Shown here: piece after piece, positions 1-11,868 of the stretch
How positions within the stretch are numbered: position 1 is the stretch's first letter
How the letters are laid out: each line of letters opens with the position of its first letter
Assembly (NCBI GenBank): GCA_037954235.1
Contig: JBBMOA010000022.1
Span: forward strand, 1,325,001 to 1,389,000
DNA: 64,000 nucleotides
Source: Aulostomus chinensis
Taxonomy: Eukaryota > Chordata > Actinopteri > Syngnathiformes > Aulostomidae
Direction of reading: 5' to 3'
Program-made: the position numbers and the translations under genes
The notes under the pieces: generated by a model
The model's database searches: none
What the model saw: only the letters and a program-made list of their open reading frames with translations
What the model was told of the DNA's origin: nothing

Positions 1-2070
1 TTTTAGTTGCATGTGATGCTGCTGTGGATACTCCTGACGTTCCTGTGGTTGCATCTGAAGCCACAGAGGATGTTCTTGAAGCAGATGTGTTTCCTTCTGA
101 AGCAACTGTGTTTGCTTCTGAAGCAACTGTGTTTGCCCCTGAGGCTGCTTTTGTCACTCCTGATGCTACTATGGTTATTCCTGAAGTTCCTGTGGTTGCT
201 TTTGAAGTTGCTGTGGTTGTATCTACAGATGCTGTGCTTTCTTTTGAGGCTGCTTCTGAAGCCACTGTGTTTGCTTCTGAAGCCACTGTGTTTGCTCCTA
301 AAGCTACTGTGCTTGCTCCTAAGGCAGTTGTTTTTGCACCTGATGATGCTGTGTTTATTCCTGATGTGCTTTCGCTTGATTTTGAGGCCACTATACTTGG
401 TCCGAAGGTAGTTGTTGCTCCTGAAGCAACTAAACTTGTTCGTAAGGCAGTTGTGGTTGCACCTGATGCTGCTGTGTATAATCCTGAATTGCCTGTGGTT
501 GCTTCTGAGACCACTATGGTTGCTCCTGCATCCACTGTGCTTACCCCTGAGGCTGATTTAGTTACTCCTGATATGCTTGTGGTTGCCTCTGAGGCCACTA
601 TACCTGTTCCTAAGGCAGTTGTTGCTCCTGAAGCCACTGTGCTTGCTCCTAAGGCAGTTGTAGTTGCAAGTGATGCTGCTGGGGTTGCTTCTGAAGCCAC
701 TGTGCTTGCTACTAAGCTTGCCTTGGCCATTCCTGCATTGCCTGTCATGGCTTCCGTGGCGGCTTTGCTTGTTCCTGAAGCCACTGTGTTTGCTCCTAAG
801 GCAATTGTTGCTGCATCTGATGCTGCTGCGGATGCTCCTGAAAGGCCTGAGCTGGCCTTGGTGAGTCCTGAATTTCCTTCAGTTGCTTCTAGAGCTGATG
901 TGCTTTCTCCTGATGCCTCTGTACTTACTCCTAAGGCTGTTGTAATTGCACCTGATGCTGCTGTGTGTAATCCTGAATTGCGTGTGGTTGCTTCTGAGAC
1001 CACTCTGGTTGCTACTGCAACTGCTGTGCTTACCCTTGAGGCTGCTTTGGTCACTCCTGATGCTGCTAAGGTTATTCCTGAATTGCCTGTGGTTGCTTTT
1101 GAAGTTCTTGTTCTTGTATCAGAGGCTGCTGTGCTTTCTTGTGAGGCCACTGTACTTTCTGCTGAAGCCACTGTGGTTGCCCCTAAGGCAGCTTTGGTTG
1201 CTTCTGAAGCTGCTGTGCTTGCTCCTAAAGCAGTTGTTGTTGCACCTGATTCTGCTGTGGTTGCTTCTGAGGCCTCTTTGGTTGTTTTTGAGGCCTTTTT
1301 AATTGTTACTGAGGCAGTTATATTTGCACCCAATGCTGCTGTGTACAATCCCGAATTACCTGTGGTTGCTCCTGAAGCTGCCGTGGTTATTCCTGCATTA
1401 CCTGTGGTTGTTTTTGAAGTCGCTGTGCTTGCATCTGAGACTGCTGTGCTTTGTCCTGAGGCCACTGTGGTTGCTCCTGAAATTCCTGTGGTTGCTCCCG
1501 AGGCTGCTTTGGTTCCTCCTGATGTGCTTGTTATTGCTCCTGAAGCCATTGTGGTTGCTCCTAAGACAATTGTGGTTGCATGTGAGGCTATCGTGGTTGC
1601 TCCTGAAAGTCTTGTGATTGTGTTTGCTTCTGAGGCTGCTGTCGTTCGTTCTGAGACCCCTGTGGTTTCCCCTGATGTGCTTGTGATTGCTGTGGGTGTT
1701 GCTCCTGCTGTTGTCATCAAAGAAGTTGTGATTGTGTTTTCTGTGGCTTTGATCATGGTTTGCTGCGCTGGCGCCGTTACTGGAGCAGCTGCGCTGGTCG
1801 CTGCAATTTCAGTGTTTGAAGTAGCTGCAGTCACTGTTACTGTTTGGCGATCAGAAATGGCTGTCGTTGCTGCAGATTCTGTTCCTCCATCTATTGTTGA
1901 CGCTGTTATGTCTGTTGTAGGGAGCTTCAGGCTGCAAGAGGCTGTGATACATTGAGAGTGATGAATCAGTTTAACATTTGAATACTTATTCCACATCTAT
2001 ATTTTTTCCTGAGCATTGTGTGGTTTTACTCACCACTAAACAGAAGAATGACAGAAATCTTCATGGCCAT
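1..2070 (-). CDS. Secreted Thr/Ala/Ser-rich mucin-like protein, 5' part, runs off the left edge
   Basis: I do not recognise the family. On the minus strand a short exon (2107-2034) holds ATG at 2070 and encodes MAMKISVILLFS, a signal-peptide core, then a GTGAGT donor in phase 1. The next exon starts at 1941 after CACAG and joins in frame to give SASCSLKLPTTDITAST. That frame has no stop from 1941 to base 1, about 647 codons. After some 100 fairly unique residues it becomes irregular repeats of a 10-mer such as GATTVASGAT and GATTALGAST. Thr, Ala, Ser and Gly dominate, as expected of an O-glycosylated mucin-like stalk at the cell surface or in secretions. The opposite strand is also open (24-1955), but it has no signal exon or matching splice structure and reads Val/Pro/Glu repeats. 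I therefore treat it as a shadow. The C-terminus lies outside the window. Confidence 0.68.
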
Positions 2071-2689
2071 TACAGAGTTTTTTTTTGGTTTTTGATTTTT
2101 TTGCTGCCTGGGAAGACAATTATTCATCTCTCATTTAATGTGTATTTACCCACTGAAGTTTGGAAGAAATTCAGAATCAGAAAAAAATCATTCAGCAAAA
2201 AAAAAGAAAATAAGCTTTTCCATTTTGGGACACCACCCTAAATTAGCTGAAGAGGCTAATCTTTCATCATATTCATTTTATATTTTTTCCTGCATGCTCC
2301 TTGGTTGGTTCGTTGAGACTAAACACAATTTTGTCAACACCATATATAGTATTTACACATGATATTATCTCCTCTGGGTCTATGGCAACTGTACTCTTTT
2401 CATTTGAAATTTTTTTTATACATTTTCTGTTCAAAGAATCCGATCAGCAAATAGGACCTCTCACAGGAAACTCCATGAAATATGAAATAAATAACATTTT
2501 TTAATCTGCCAAAATAAAAAAAAGCCACAAATTTCAACACTCATACTCTATAAATTAGAAATAAGCAATGCTTTGAATCATTTCTAGGAGGAACTCCACC
2601 CCCAGTAGCTGCAAAATACTATTAAATTATTGACAGAAACTACACAAACGAGACACAAATTAAAAAATATTCATAATCTAAAGACTTAC

Positions 2690-2790
2690 AGCTCTTGTGT
2701 GGATGTGAACTTGGTCCCCTGCAGTAACTGAAGAGGTGATGCTCCTCAGTTCACCTGCCCTCTGTTCTTCTCTGTTTGCTTAATATCCTG
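2690..2790 (-). other. Putative noncoding exon 1 of the mucin-like gene
   Basis: On the minus strand a strong donor, GTAAGTC, follows base 2690. The sequence just upstream has no useful ATG. This fits a 5'UTR exon that splices to the signal-peptide exon at 2107-2034, whose acceptor reads TCTTCCCAG. The 5' limit is a guess; no clear TATA box was found. Confidence 0.4.
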
Positions 2791-3350
2791 AGGGGACAAT
2801 AGCTGCGCTTTTGTAAGAGCACACAGCAGGTTGGATGACATCAATCGTACCAATAATATTGACAAGATGTAGAAATACATTCTTCTATTTCTATCACAGG
2901 TGTGGCTTCTATGGCATTGCATTGTAATCTGTCCTTTATTTTGCTGATGCTAACTAAATAAAGGTACTCGCCCAGGGACATATTTTGAGATGTGACGATG
3001 GCCTTTACTTTTTTTCACTGTGATTTTATTATTCTAAGTGGTTACACCCTCCCAGGCAGGCTCAGGTGGGCCACTGCCAGTCGGGTAGGAAACAAACTAT
3101 GGAAAAAAAAATTGACCAGACGACAAAGCTGCCTACTCGCTGTTGGAACGTCCTTCTGGTCTCACACAGTCCTGAAATTGTAAAACAAACCAAGCAGTCT
3201 AGAAGCAAAACAAATGGATCTTAATTCTTTATTTGTCATCGCAGTGCTCTACAATGACGTTTCTCCTGTAAGGCAGATGGCCTGCACACAGTAGAAATAA
3301 AACACCAGTAGCAAACACATCAGAATTAAAAAACTAGGAATGTAAAAGTG
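2791..3350. other. Intergenic, nothing recognised
   Basis: AT-rich sequence without a convincing ORF, RNA gene or repeat. Short open frames here have no coding character. Confidence 0.5.
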
Positions 3351-3540
3351 TATATATGTCGTCGTCATCGTCTTCCTCCTCTTATCTGGTTGGTCCGGGT
3401 CGCGGGGGCAGCAGCCTCAGCAAGGAAGCCCAGACTGTCCTCTCCCCAGCCACGTCCACCAGCTCTTCCAGAGGAATCCTGAGGCGTTCCCAGGCCAGCC
3501 CAGAGATATAATCCCTCCAGCAGGTCATGGGCCGGGATTG
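3351..3540 (-). mobile_element. 3'-terminal fragment of a non-LTR retrotransposon (LINE)
   Basis: Read on the minus strand, the segment encodes RWRDYISGLAWERLRIPLEE and then a WASLLRLLPPRPGP-like end followed by a stop. This is the C-terminal end found in abundant teleost LINE copies. A short GAC-rich tail (complement of about 3351-3372) follows it. The copy is cut off on its 5' side near 3540, the usual 5' truncation of target-primed reverse transcription. It has no function left. Confidence 0.65.
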
Positions 3541-4700
3541 TAACAAATATTCTGACTGTTGAAAGCAGTCTCAGGGTTTTTAAAGGTAATTTTGTTGATG
3601 GTTTGACAGTCTTTGAAAGACTGGAGGTGAGGGTGTCAATCAGGAGGCGACTGCTGTCTCACACAAAGTGAAACTTTATGTGATGGCCACTTTCAAATGT
3701 CATCATGAAAATGTTTTATCAGGCCAGCAACAGTGCAGCGTCCATGTTTTCTTGCACGATCCCACGAATGTGCAGCAACATGGGTGAACAGTGCACCTGT
3801 AACCCCTGCAGCAAGAAAGCTTGAGCAAGAGGCTACGTTCTTGCTCGTCTCAGCGTCAGAGGCGATAAACAGCAGTTGTGGCACTGCTGGCAACAGCAAT
3901 GTGATTTAAGTATTTTGTCTTCACTCAGGAGCTCAGAGGGAACCTGGCCTCAACACCTAACCTGTCAAAATTCAAGCCGAGCCATGAACTGTGGCAATGA
4001 TTTCAGCTGTCAGGTGAAACCAAATCAGTGTTTCATCGCTGAAGTCAGTAATGAGCAGGCTGGATAACTGCAGTCAGCAGCATTTAACACCAAACTCTGC
4101 TGCTTGAGTTCTCAGAGCCGGAGAAAATGTGGTGTGAGATTTACTCAGCAAATCTTTTTCCACTCAGGAATCCTGAGTGAATTTAACCGATGTTATCAAG
4201 TGAAATCTACACACCAAGAACTATTAATAAACCGAGAAATGCTTAAAAAAATAGTTTTATAGCAAATTTATCTTGAGTTGTGACTCAGAAGAGTTTCTTC
4301 AGACTACCACTGCATTTCCTCAAACATCACCAGCAACTCCTTTTTTTTTTTTTTAACCTGTCCTGTTCAGTAGCATCCATGTTCCTGGTGCCTTGTTGTA
4401 CTGAAGCAGTTTTATTCTGCATAGGAGGAATCTGATAAACTCCTCCTATTGCCATTTATGTTTAATTTTATTAGGAATGGTGTTGGTTCATTGATGAAGC
4501 TACTGGACTGAGGACAGGAGTGGATAGAGAGAGAACAGGGACGGGATAGGGAAGAAACGGGGGGGGACAAAAACAACAACAGCAATAGCAGAAAAACAAA
4601 CAAACAAACAAAGAAAAAGTAACAACAACAACAGAGAGGAGAAAAGAAAAAAAAAAGGAAAAAACATTGGTTGCAGAATTTCCGGTGCAGGGTTACCATT
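3541..4700. other. Intergenic, low-complexity A-rich stretch at the end
   Basis: No gene or clear repeat from 3541 to about 4550. From 4560 to 4670 the plus strand is rich in A and AAC/AAAC units. It may be the tail of an old retroposon, but no body was recognised. Confidence 0.45.
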
Positions 4701-4721
4701 TGGTTTAATATAATTTTTAGA

Positions 4722-4812
4722 TAAATGTGTGTGTGTGTTTATGGGTCAGTTGTGCGCCGCATGCGTGTTTGTGTGTATACGCGTGTGTCTGTGTATGTGT
4801 GTATGTGTGTGT
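4722..4812 (+). repeat. Imperfect (TG)n microsatellite
   Basis: Runs of TG interrupted by TATA, CGCG and TATG units. It lies directly left of a GC-rich dispersed repeat. Confidence 0.85.
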
Positions 4813-4849
4813 GCTACGGTTTGTCTTGGATGCTGTGTGTAGCTGGCTG

Positions 4850-5940
4850 TAGCTGATGTGGGGGGCCCAGGACATCACACCCCCAGTCCAGGATAGCAGG
4901 TAGGTCAGGACCAGGTCACCAGAGCACCCAGAAACCCCCAGGACATGGGGAGCCCCAGGCCACCCCTCCCCCAGGAAACAGCCACAGGTCCAACCCATGC
5001 CAGGACCCGTAGGAAAGCATAGGAGCAGCAACCCCCACCCGGAAGCAACCCACAGAGAGACGGGGCAGAGAGGACCCCGGTCCTGCCAGGCATCCCCCCA
5101 CAGCATGAGCAGAGCCCAGGGGCATAGGGCCCCCCTGGCCCAAGACCCGACCAGAGCCTCCCAAGGGGTCCGCCAGCGGCGAGGCTGACACCCACCCACA
5201 CCCCACACCCAGGCGAAGCAACCACAGCCCACCAACAACCAGGCCCACCGCCCCCATACAGAGCTACCCCCACCCCCAACCCTCGATCCCCATCCCCTCC
5301 ACCCATCCCCTGTTCTCCCCCTACCCCCAGAGTAGGCAGGCTTCAGGCTACAGGGCACCACCAGCCAGCCAGCCAGGACCCCCCACTCCCCCGAGAGGCC
5401 CAGCCTGCCTGCTGGGGTGAGCAGAAGGCAAATACGCCCAGGACCACCATCCCCGGACAAAACAATCATACCCTCATCTTCCTCCATACAGGGGCTGAGT
5501 ACTCCATAGATACTGATACGGTCCAGGGCACCTCAGACTTAGTGAAACCGCCAGCAAGCGATCCACCGCACAACAGCAAGGCCCGCGACCAACCCCAGCC
5601 CAACCATCACGCCGGGAGGAGGGACTCCCCCCCCCCCTCCCAAGAGCACCGGCCAGGCCCCCAGATCTGCAATGGTGCAGTTAGCGAAGGAGGCAGCACT
5701 GGACCCACTCCCCGCCCCAGCTGCCCCCCCATCCCAACATGGGTGCAGGGTGCGTGTTGTGCATGGGAATGTAGATGTGATGATGTGGATGACTAGAATG
5801 TAGTTAAAATTGGCGGAGGCACCCAGGGCATGGGAGCCCTGCCGGTTGCAGACGGCAGAGTCTCCCAGTACATCCTCATGCACTCCCCCAAGCCCTAAAT
5901 GTCTACGATGTGATTAAAATTGGGGGGTCCAGCCCCTCAA
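4850..5940. repeat. GC-rich dispersed repeat, family unknown
   Basis: About 1.1 kb of C-rich (plus strand) sequence with many CCCCA and CAGGACC words, sharply different in composition from both flanks. It contains no ORF with coding character. The long minus-strand frames here are by-products of the low T/A content on that strand. The texture resembles GC-rich repeats common in fish genomes, and it abuts the 3' end of the LINE at 5.94-8.83 kb. It could be part of a composite insertion. Confidence 0.4.
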
Positions 5941-8830
5941 GGCCTAGTGTCACATGAGATGTGATGTGATGGGGTTTAAAATCAATTCAGCAGCAGACAA
6001 ATCAATATTAAATCAATCCATCAATCCCAAATCACCCAGATCAATACCATATCAATACACTATAAGAAGGCTGCAGTAAACAGCAGTGTTTTCAGCCCTG
6101 ATTTAAATGAGCTGACAGTTTGTGCCCCCCTCAGAGGTTCAGGGAGTTTGTTCCACAGGTGTGGACCACAGAAGCTGAAAGCAGCTTCACCCTGCTTGGT
6201 TCTGACCCTGGGGACACTGAGTAGACCCGTCCCTGATGACCTGAGGGGTCTGAATGCTTCATACCCAGCCAGCAGCTCTGACATGTATTTAGGCCCAAGC
6301 CCATTCAGTGACTTATAGACCAGTAACAGGATTTTGAACTCAATCCTTTGACACACAGGGAGTCAGTGCAGTGGTTTAAGGACAGGTGTCATGTGGTCCA
6401 TTTTCTTAGTGTTGGTCAGGACTCTGGCAGCAGCATTCTGGATGAGCTGCAGGTGCTTGATTGATTTTTACTGAGACCTGTAAAGACACCATTACAATAA
6501 TCTAGCCTACTAAGAATAAATGCATGGACGAGTTTTTCCATGTCTTGTTGAGAGAGAAATCCTTTGATTCGTGCAATGTTTTTGAGATGATAATAGGCTG
6601 ATTTAGTTATGTGGCTCTTAAAATTCAGGTCTGAGTCCATAACAACACCAAGGTTTCTAGCTTGGTTGGTGGTTTGTAGTGTCATTGAGTGAAGTTGGCT
6701 GCTGACCTCAAGCCTTGCGTTTTTGGGACCAAACACAACGACTTATGTCTTTTCTGCATTGAGCTGGAGAAAATTCTGGCCCATCCACTGATTGACCTGT
6801 AGGGTACAGTCACTCAGTGGATGCAGTGGACTGTAATTGCATGGTGACACTGTAATATAAAGTTGTGTGTCGTCAGCATACGAGTGGTAGGAGATGTTAT
6901 GGTGCTCTATGACCTGGGCCAGTGGGAGCATATAGATGTTGAACAAAAGTGGTCCAAGAATAGAGCCTTGCGGGACTCCACATGTCATCTTTGTTCGCTC
7001 AGATTCACAGTTCCCAAGCGAGACAAAGAAGTCACGATCTTCTAAGTAGGATCTGAGCCAATTTAGCACCGCACCAGAAAGTCCAACCCACCTCTCCAGT
7101 CTGTCGAGCAACAGGTTGTGATCGACTGTGTCGAATACGGCACTAAGGTCTAGTAGTACCAATACTGATATTTTAGATGCATCAGTATTAAGGCGTATGC
7201 CATTTAACACCTTAATAAGTGCAGTTTCAGTGCTGTGGTGTGGTCGAAAACCTGACTGGAAAGCACTGAAGAGATTGTTTTGGGTCAAGAAAGAATGAAT
7301 TTGTTGATAGACAACTCTCTCAATGATCTTTGACAAAAACACAAGGTTAGATATGGGGGCTGTAGTTACTTAGTACTGAAGCATCCAGATTAGGCTTTTT
7401 TAAGAGAGGTTTGATCACTGCAGTTTTCAGTGCCCTGGGAAATTGACCTGATTGAAAAGAAGCATTTACTATCTTCAATACATCTGATGAAACAATTAAA
7501 AATACTTTTCAGCAAGCTTGTAGGCATCACATCAAGGCAGCACGTCGTGGAGTTTAAATTCTGAACCGTTGCTGTCAGAGTTGCATGGTCCATGGGTTGA
7601 AATGTTTGTATGTGGCTTTTGGAGGAGCCACATATTGTTTGTCTTATCTTCTGAATTTTATCTGTAAAAAAGGTTGCAAAGTCACTGCATGATTTGTTGG
7701 ACACCAGTTCAGCAGGAATAGATGCCGAAGAGTTTGTCAGTCTGTCGACAACAGTGAATAAGGTGCGGGCATTGTTGGTGTTATTTTTGATCATCTCAGA
7801 GAAAAAAGACTGTCTTGCCTTTTTCAATTCTTGGTTATAAATGTGAAGACTCTCTTTATAAATGTCATAGTACACCTGGAGTTTGTTTTTACACCATCTG
7901 CGTTCAGCCTGCCTTCACTTCCTTTTTTGAGCTTTCACCAGAATGGCGCTCCTCCATGGTGACTTTTTCTGCCAGATATAACTTTGGTCTTAATTGGAGC
8001 AATGACCAGCTTGTTCATGTGATCAGTGAAATCCATGAGGGGGGACGATGAGGGTGACAATGTGCTCACAGTGGATGGTGACCTGGGTGGAGTTTGGAGG
8101 GGTGTAGAAGGTGGACCCTCACTGGCACTTTTTGGTGCTGAAGGCAAAGAATCCTCTTCCTCTTCACCCTGACATGAGGAATCCTCCTCTTGTTCACCCT
8201 GACGTCTCTCATCACTGGATCTCACATCAGCTAGAGGTTGTGCTCCTTCCTGATGACATTCATCTCGTGTCTGTATCACCTTGTTTTTGGAGGAAGGAAC
8301 AGATTAGTGACGCAGACAGACAGATATGTTGGACTTGTTGGCAGTTTGATTCCTGACCTGTTTAGGAAGAGTCCATCTCTCTTGAAAAGATGTCTGCGGT
8401 CCCAGAAGAAACTAAAATTGTCCAAAAAGTGCATGGAATGGACATCAGATGCTGCAGATAGCCATGTGTTCAGAGCCATCAGCCTGCTGAATCTCTCAGC
8501 ACCTCTTCTGACAGATGGAAGGGGGCCACTAATGAAGACCTCGACACCCAGAGAGCTGACTGCGCTCAGCAGATCAGTGAAATCATGTTTAAGCACTTCA
8601 GACTGTCGATTCACAATGTCATTCATCCCTGCATGAAAAATGATCTTTTTAACAGTCGTATTTGCTGCGACAATATTAGGGATTCTTGCTGTCAAGTCGG
8701 GAACCATATCTCTCGGAAAACAGAGAACCTTCGTGTTTTCACTGCACATGAATCTCAGATCTTTGACAGCGGAATCTCCCGCAAGCAGTTTGGGGCCCAG
8801 TTGTTAGCTTGGCCTGCGGCCTGCTAGCTT
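5940..8830 (-). mobile_element. L2-type LINE, degraded, with SGNH-esterase and RT remnants
   Basis: On the minus strand the order is as follows. First comes an SGNH/GDSL-like esterase segment (about 8790-8276) with GDSAVKDLRF, an AGMND block and RDGLFLNRSG. Then a Ser/Glu-rich linker (8279-7935), a pre-RT segment (7875-7390), and reverse transcriptase pieces (7342-6743). The RT pieces include [43 protein letters not shown] and the catalytic YADD. Thumb and C-terminal pieces follow (6736-6060), with [13 protein letters not shown] and FWNKLPE-like motifs. The frame breaks at about 7380, 6740 and 6400, so the copy is dead. I see no endonuclease domain between the esterase and pre-RT parts, which points to an internal deletion. 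In the esterase the usual catalytic His after DG is Phe. Confidence 0.88.
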
Positions 8831-8989
8831 ATGATTTATGTTCAGACCTTACACTCTGTGGTGATGAGAGGTTTTCCAGTTCATCAGATGGAGGTGCAGA
8901 ATCTTGCAGTCGCGCAGCATATCTGTTGTGGATCAGGACAGGCTGTTGTATGTGTTGCTTGCTGTTTGTCTTGCCTTCTTCTTCTGCAA

Positions 8990-10590
8990 ATTGTCAACAT
9001 GTCACATCTCTCAGATGTCTTTCCACGCGCCCTGAAAACTGCCGTCATAAAGCCGCTCTTAAAAAAGAGCACTCTAGACACCTCAGTAATGAACAATTAT
9101 AGGCCTTTATCAAACCTCCCTTTTTTAAGCAAAATCATTGAAAAAGCAGCTTTTCAACAGCTTAACAACTTATGAGCTCTAAATAACTGTTTTGATGTTT
9201 TCCAGTCAGGGTTTCGACCGCACCACAGCACCGAGACTGCTCTTGTCAAAGTCTTTCATGACATCTACTTAAACTCAGACAGTGGCAAAATTTCAGTCCT
9301 AGTATTGCTGGATCTCAGTGCTGCTTTCGACACAGTTGACCACAGCATTCTACTAGATCAACTGGAAAACTGGATGGGACTTTCTGGAACAGTACTAAAC
9401 TGGTTTGAATCCTACCTAAAGGACAGAGACTACTTTGTGTCTCTAGGTAATTACACATCAGAGCAAACAAAAATGACGTGGGGTTCCCCAAGGCTCCATT
9501 CTGGGGCCACTCCTATTCAACATCTACATGCTCCCTCTGACTCAAATTATAGAAAACAACAAGATATCTTACCATAATTATGCAGGCGACACACAGATTT
9601 ACATGACCATATCACCAGGAGACTACAACCCAATACAAACACTAAGTAAGTGCATTGAACAAATCAATGACTGGATGAGCCAGAATCTTCTTCAACTGAA
9701 CAAAGATAAAACTGAAGTCATTGCTTTTGGAGTCGAAGAAGAGCGATTAAAAGTCAGCGCTCAGCTTCAGTCGGTTATGTTAAAAAGCACAAACCAAACC
9801 AGACATCTTAGTGTAGTCATGAACGCAGACCTGAATCTTCACAGCCACATAAAGACAATTACAAAGTCAGCCTCCTATCACCTGAAGAACATATCAAAGG
9901 TTAAAGGACTGATGTCCCAACAGGATTTGGAAAAGCTTGTCCATGCGTTTATCTTCAGTAGACTCGACTACTGTAACGGTGTCTTCACAGGTCTCCCTAA
10001 AAAATCCATCAGACGGCTCCAACTGATTCAGAATGCTGCTGCTGGAGTCCTCACTAAGACCAGGAAAGTAGATCACATCACTCCAGTTCTGGCTTCCTGT
10101 CTGCCAAAGAACTGATTTTAAAATACTGCTGCTGGTTTATACAGCACTGAATGATTTAGGACCAAAATACATTCCTGATCTGATGGTACGTTACGAACCA
10201 TCCAGACCTCTCAGGTCATCAGGACCAGGTCTGCTCTCTGTCCCCAGAGTCAGAACCAAACGCGGAGAAGCAGCATTTAGTTTCTATGCTCCACATTTCT
10301 GGAACAAACTCCCAGAAAACTGTAGGTCTGCTGAAACTCTCAGTTCTTTTAAATCACAGCTGAAAACCCATGTGTTTGCCGTGTCCTATTAAATCAAACT
10401 TGAGGCCTCTGATCAGTGTCTCACACTGCACTGCAACTTATAGCTGCCTGTTTAGCTTCTATCTCTAACTTTACTTTAGCTGCAATGTAACTCTTCTAAT
10501 TGTGTTGAATGTCTTTTTATGTTTGTTTTATGTAAAGCACTTTAAATTGCCCTGTGTCTGAAATGTGCTATAGAGTGTGAATGTACCGCT
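8990..10590 (+). mobile_element. L2-type LINE, 5'-truncated, frameshifted
   Basis: The plus strand encodes the RT half of a second L2-like element. It begins near VFPRALKTAVIKPLLKK (about 9021) and continues through PLSNLPFLSKIIEKAAFQQL, SGFRPHHSTETALVKVF and DLSAAFDTVDHSILLDQLEN. A frame change near 9500 leads to the segment with YAGD, where the catalytic motif should be [20 protein letters not shown] and FWNKLPENCRSAETLSSFKS follow, with a 3'UTR to about 10590. In-frame stops near 9172 and 10113, the frameshift and the lost Asp mark it as inactive. Its 5' end meets the 5' end of the minus-strand L2 copy, so the two lie head to head. Confidence 0.9.
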
Positions 10591-10670
10591 GTCCTTATTA
10601 CAGGTAGCATTTACCCTCCAGGGGGCGCTACAGACGAGCAAGCCTTTCCTAGCAAACACAGTGTTGCTGT

Positions 10671-10730
10671 TATACTACTACTACTACTACTACTACTACC
10701 TACTACTACTACTACTACTACTACTACTAA
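10671..10730 (+). repeat. (TAC)n / (CTA)n microsatellite
   Basis: About 20 near-perfect TAC units with one break, just past the 3' end of the plus-strand L2 copy. Confidence 0.95.
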
Positions 10731-10734
10731 TCCA

Positions 10735-11083
10735 TCCCCCCATCTTCCCCCTCTTCTCCTGTTGAGGGTGGTGGGGGTGGAGCCTATCCCAGCAGCCTTC
10801 CCCCTGGACAGGTCACCAGTCCATGGCAGGGCCAACACATAGAGACAGACAACCATTGGCTCTCCCAGCCACGCCTACGGTCAATTTAGAGTCTGGATTA
10901 ACCTGGTCCCTCTTGATGTCTTTGGACTGTGGAGGAAGCTGGAGTACCAGAGAGAACCCAGCAGGAACAGGGAGAACATGGAGACTCACCCAGAAAGACC
11001 CCGTGCTGCAGCCGGGACTCCACCCACAACCTTCTTGCTGGGGGGCCACAGGGAGGACCACTGCTCCACCGGGCCGCCTTAAT
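10735..11083 (-). mobile_element. tRNA-derived SINE, minus orientation
   Basis: Read on the minus strand it starts with a degenerate tRNA-like head (GGCGGCCCGGTGGAGCAG, and GGAGTCC near the B-box position). The conserved body follows: 'catgttctccctgttcctg', 'tctggtactccagcttcctc' and 'ctctatgtgttggccctgcc', then a tail ending in 'ggataggctccacccccac'. This body is widespread in teleost genomes. A second copy in the opposite orientation lies at 12828-13100. Confidence 0.75.
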
Positions 11084-11121
11084 AATAATAACAACAATAA
11101 TAATAATAATAATAATAAGGT
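11084..11121 (+). repeat. (AAT)n microsatellite
   Basis: AAT units with two AAC interruptions, at the head of the minus-strand SINE. Confidence 0.95.
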
Positions 11122-11868
11122 GTGTTAATAGACGTCAGATCTGCACAAAACAATAAATAAACATGAACAAACTAAGCTCAATTAAATTATTTCCCTTCTG
11201 GGTGAAGCAAAGTAGGAGAAATCACAGTCACCCACCCAGCATGGCGATGGCGATGGCGATGGCGATGGCGACGGCGATGCCATGCTAACCTTCTCGCCCA
11301 CCACCAGCCTTTGTGCTAAGCTACCAGCGAGGCTCTCTGAGGACTGTGGACATGTTGCTGCTGACATTCCCATTTTTAAATTAATGATTTTGTTGTTTTA
11401 TTTTTGTATTCCAACTGATATTAAGTGTTTTTCTGTTGTTTTATATCTTTATAACACCAACCATCTTCTTTTGTGACCTCTGACGTACGCCACGCTGTAA
11501 TTGCTCTGCCCCACCTTATTTGTTCTTTTGTTCTATCAGGCTTTACATACTGAGGAGTATTTTTAGAATGATGGTGTGGGAATATGAATCAGCTGTAACC
11601 GGCCCTGTGTGATCGTATCAGACAACATCCCTATTAGAACTAAACAGCACCAACTGACAAAAGACGGGCTTTGGCCCCTGGACAGGAGCCCTCATCGCTC
11701 TAAGCACTGACCATTAATCAGGTCAACTGATCATGAAGACATTCCAGGTTTCGAGGTCAGACATCAATGACAAGGATGTATTTAATGTTTCATCTTTACT
11801 GACAAACTGAAAAAAACCTGTGTGTCCACATTTTTGGACCGAACCTAAAGGGCATCCACACCCTAGTA
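11122..11868. other. Intergenic with a (GGCGAT)n run at 11241-11279
   Basis: About six copies of GGCGAT lie at 11241-11279. No gene or other element was recognised in the rest. Confidence 0.6.

Noticed and set aside
24..1955. Plus-strand ORF of 643 codons with Val/Ala/Pro/Glu repeats
   Set aside because: The opposite strand is open over the same span and has a signal exon that joins in phase. The plus frame starts at a GTG and has no supporting splice or start context.
4717..5487. Minus-strand ORF of 256 codons
   Set aside because: Trp/Gly/Leu-rich by-product of a GC-rich repeat with a microsatellite tail; no domain.
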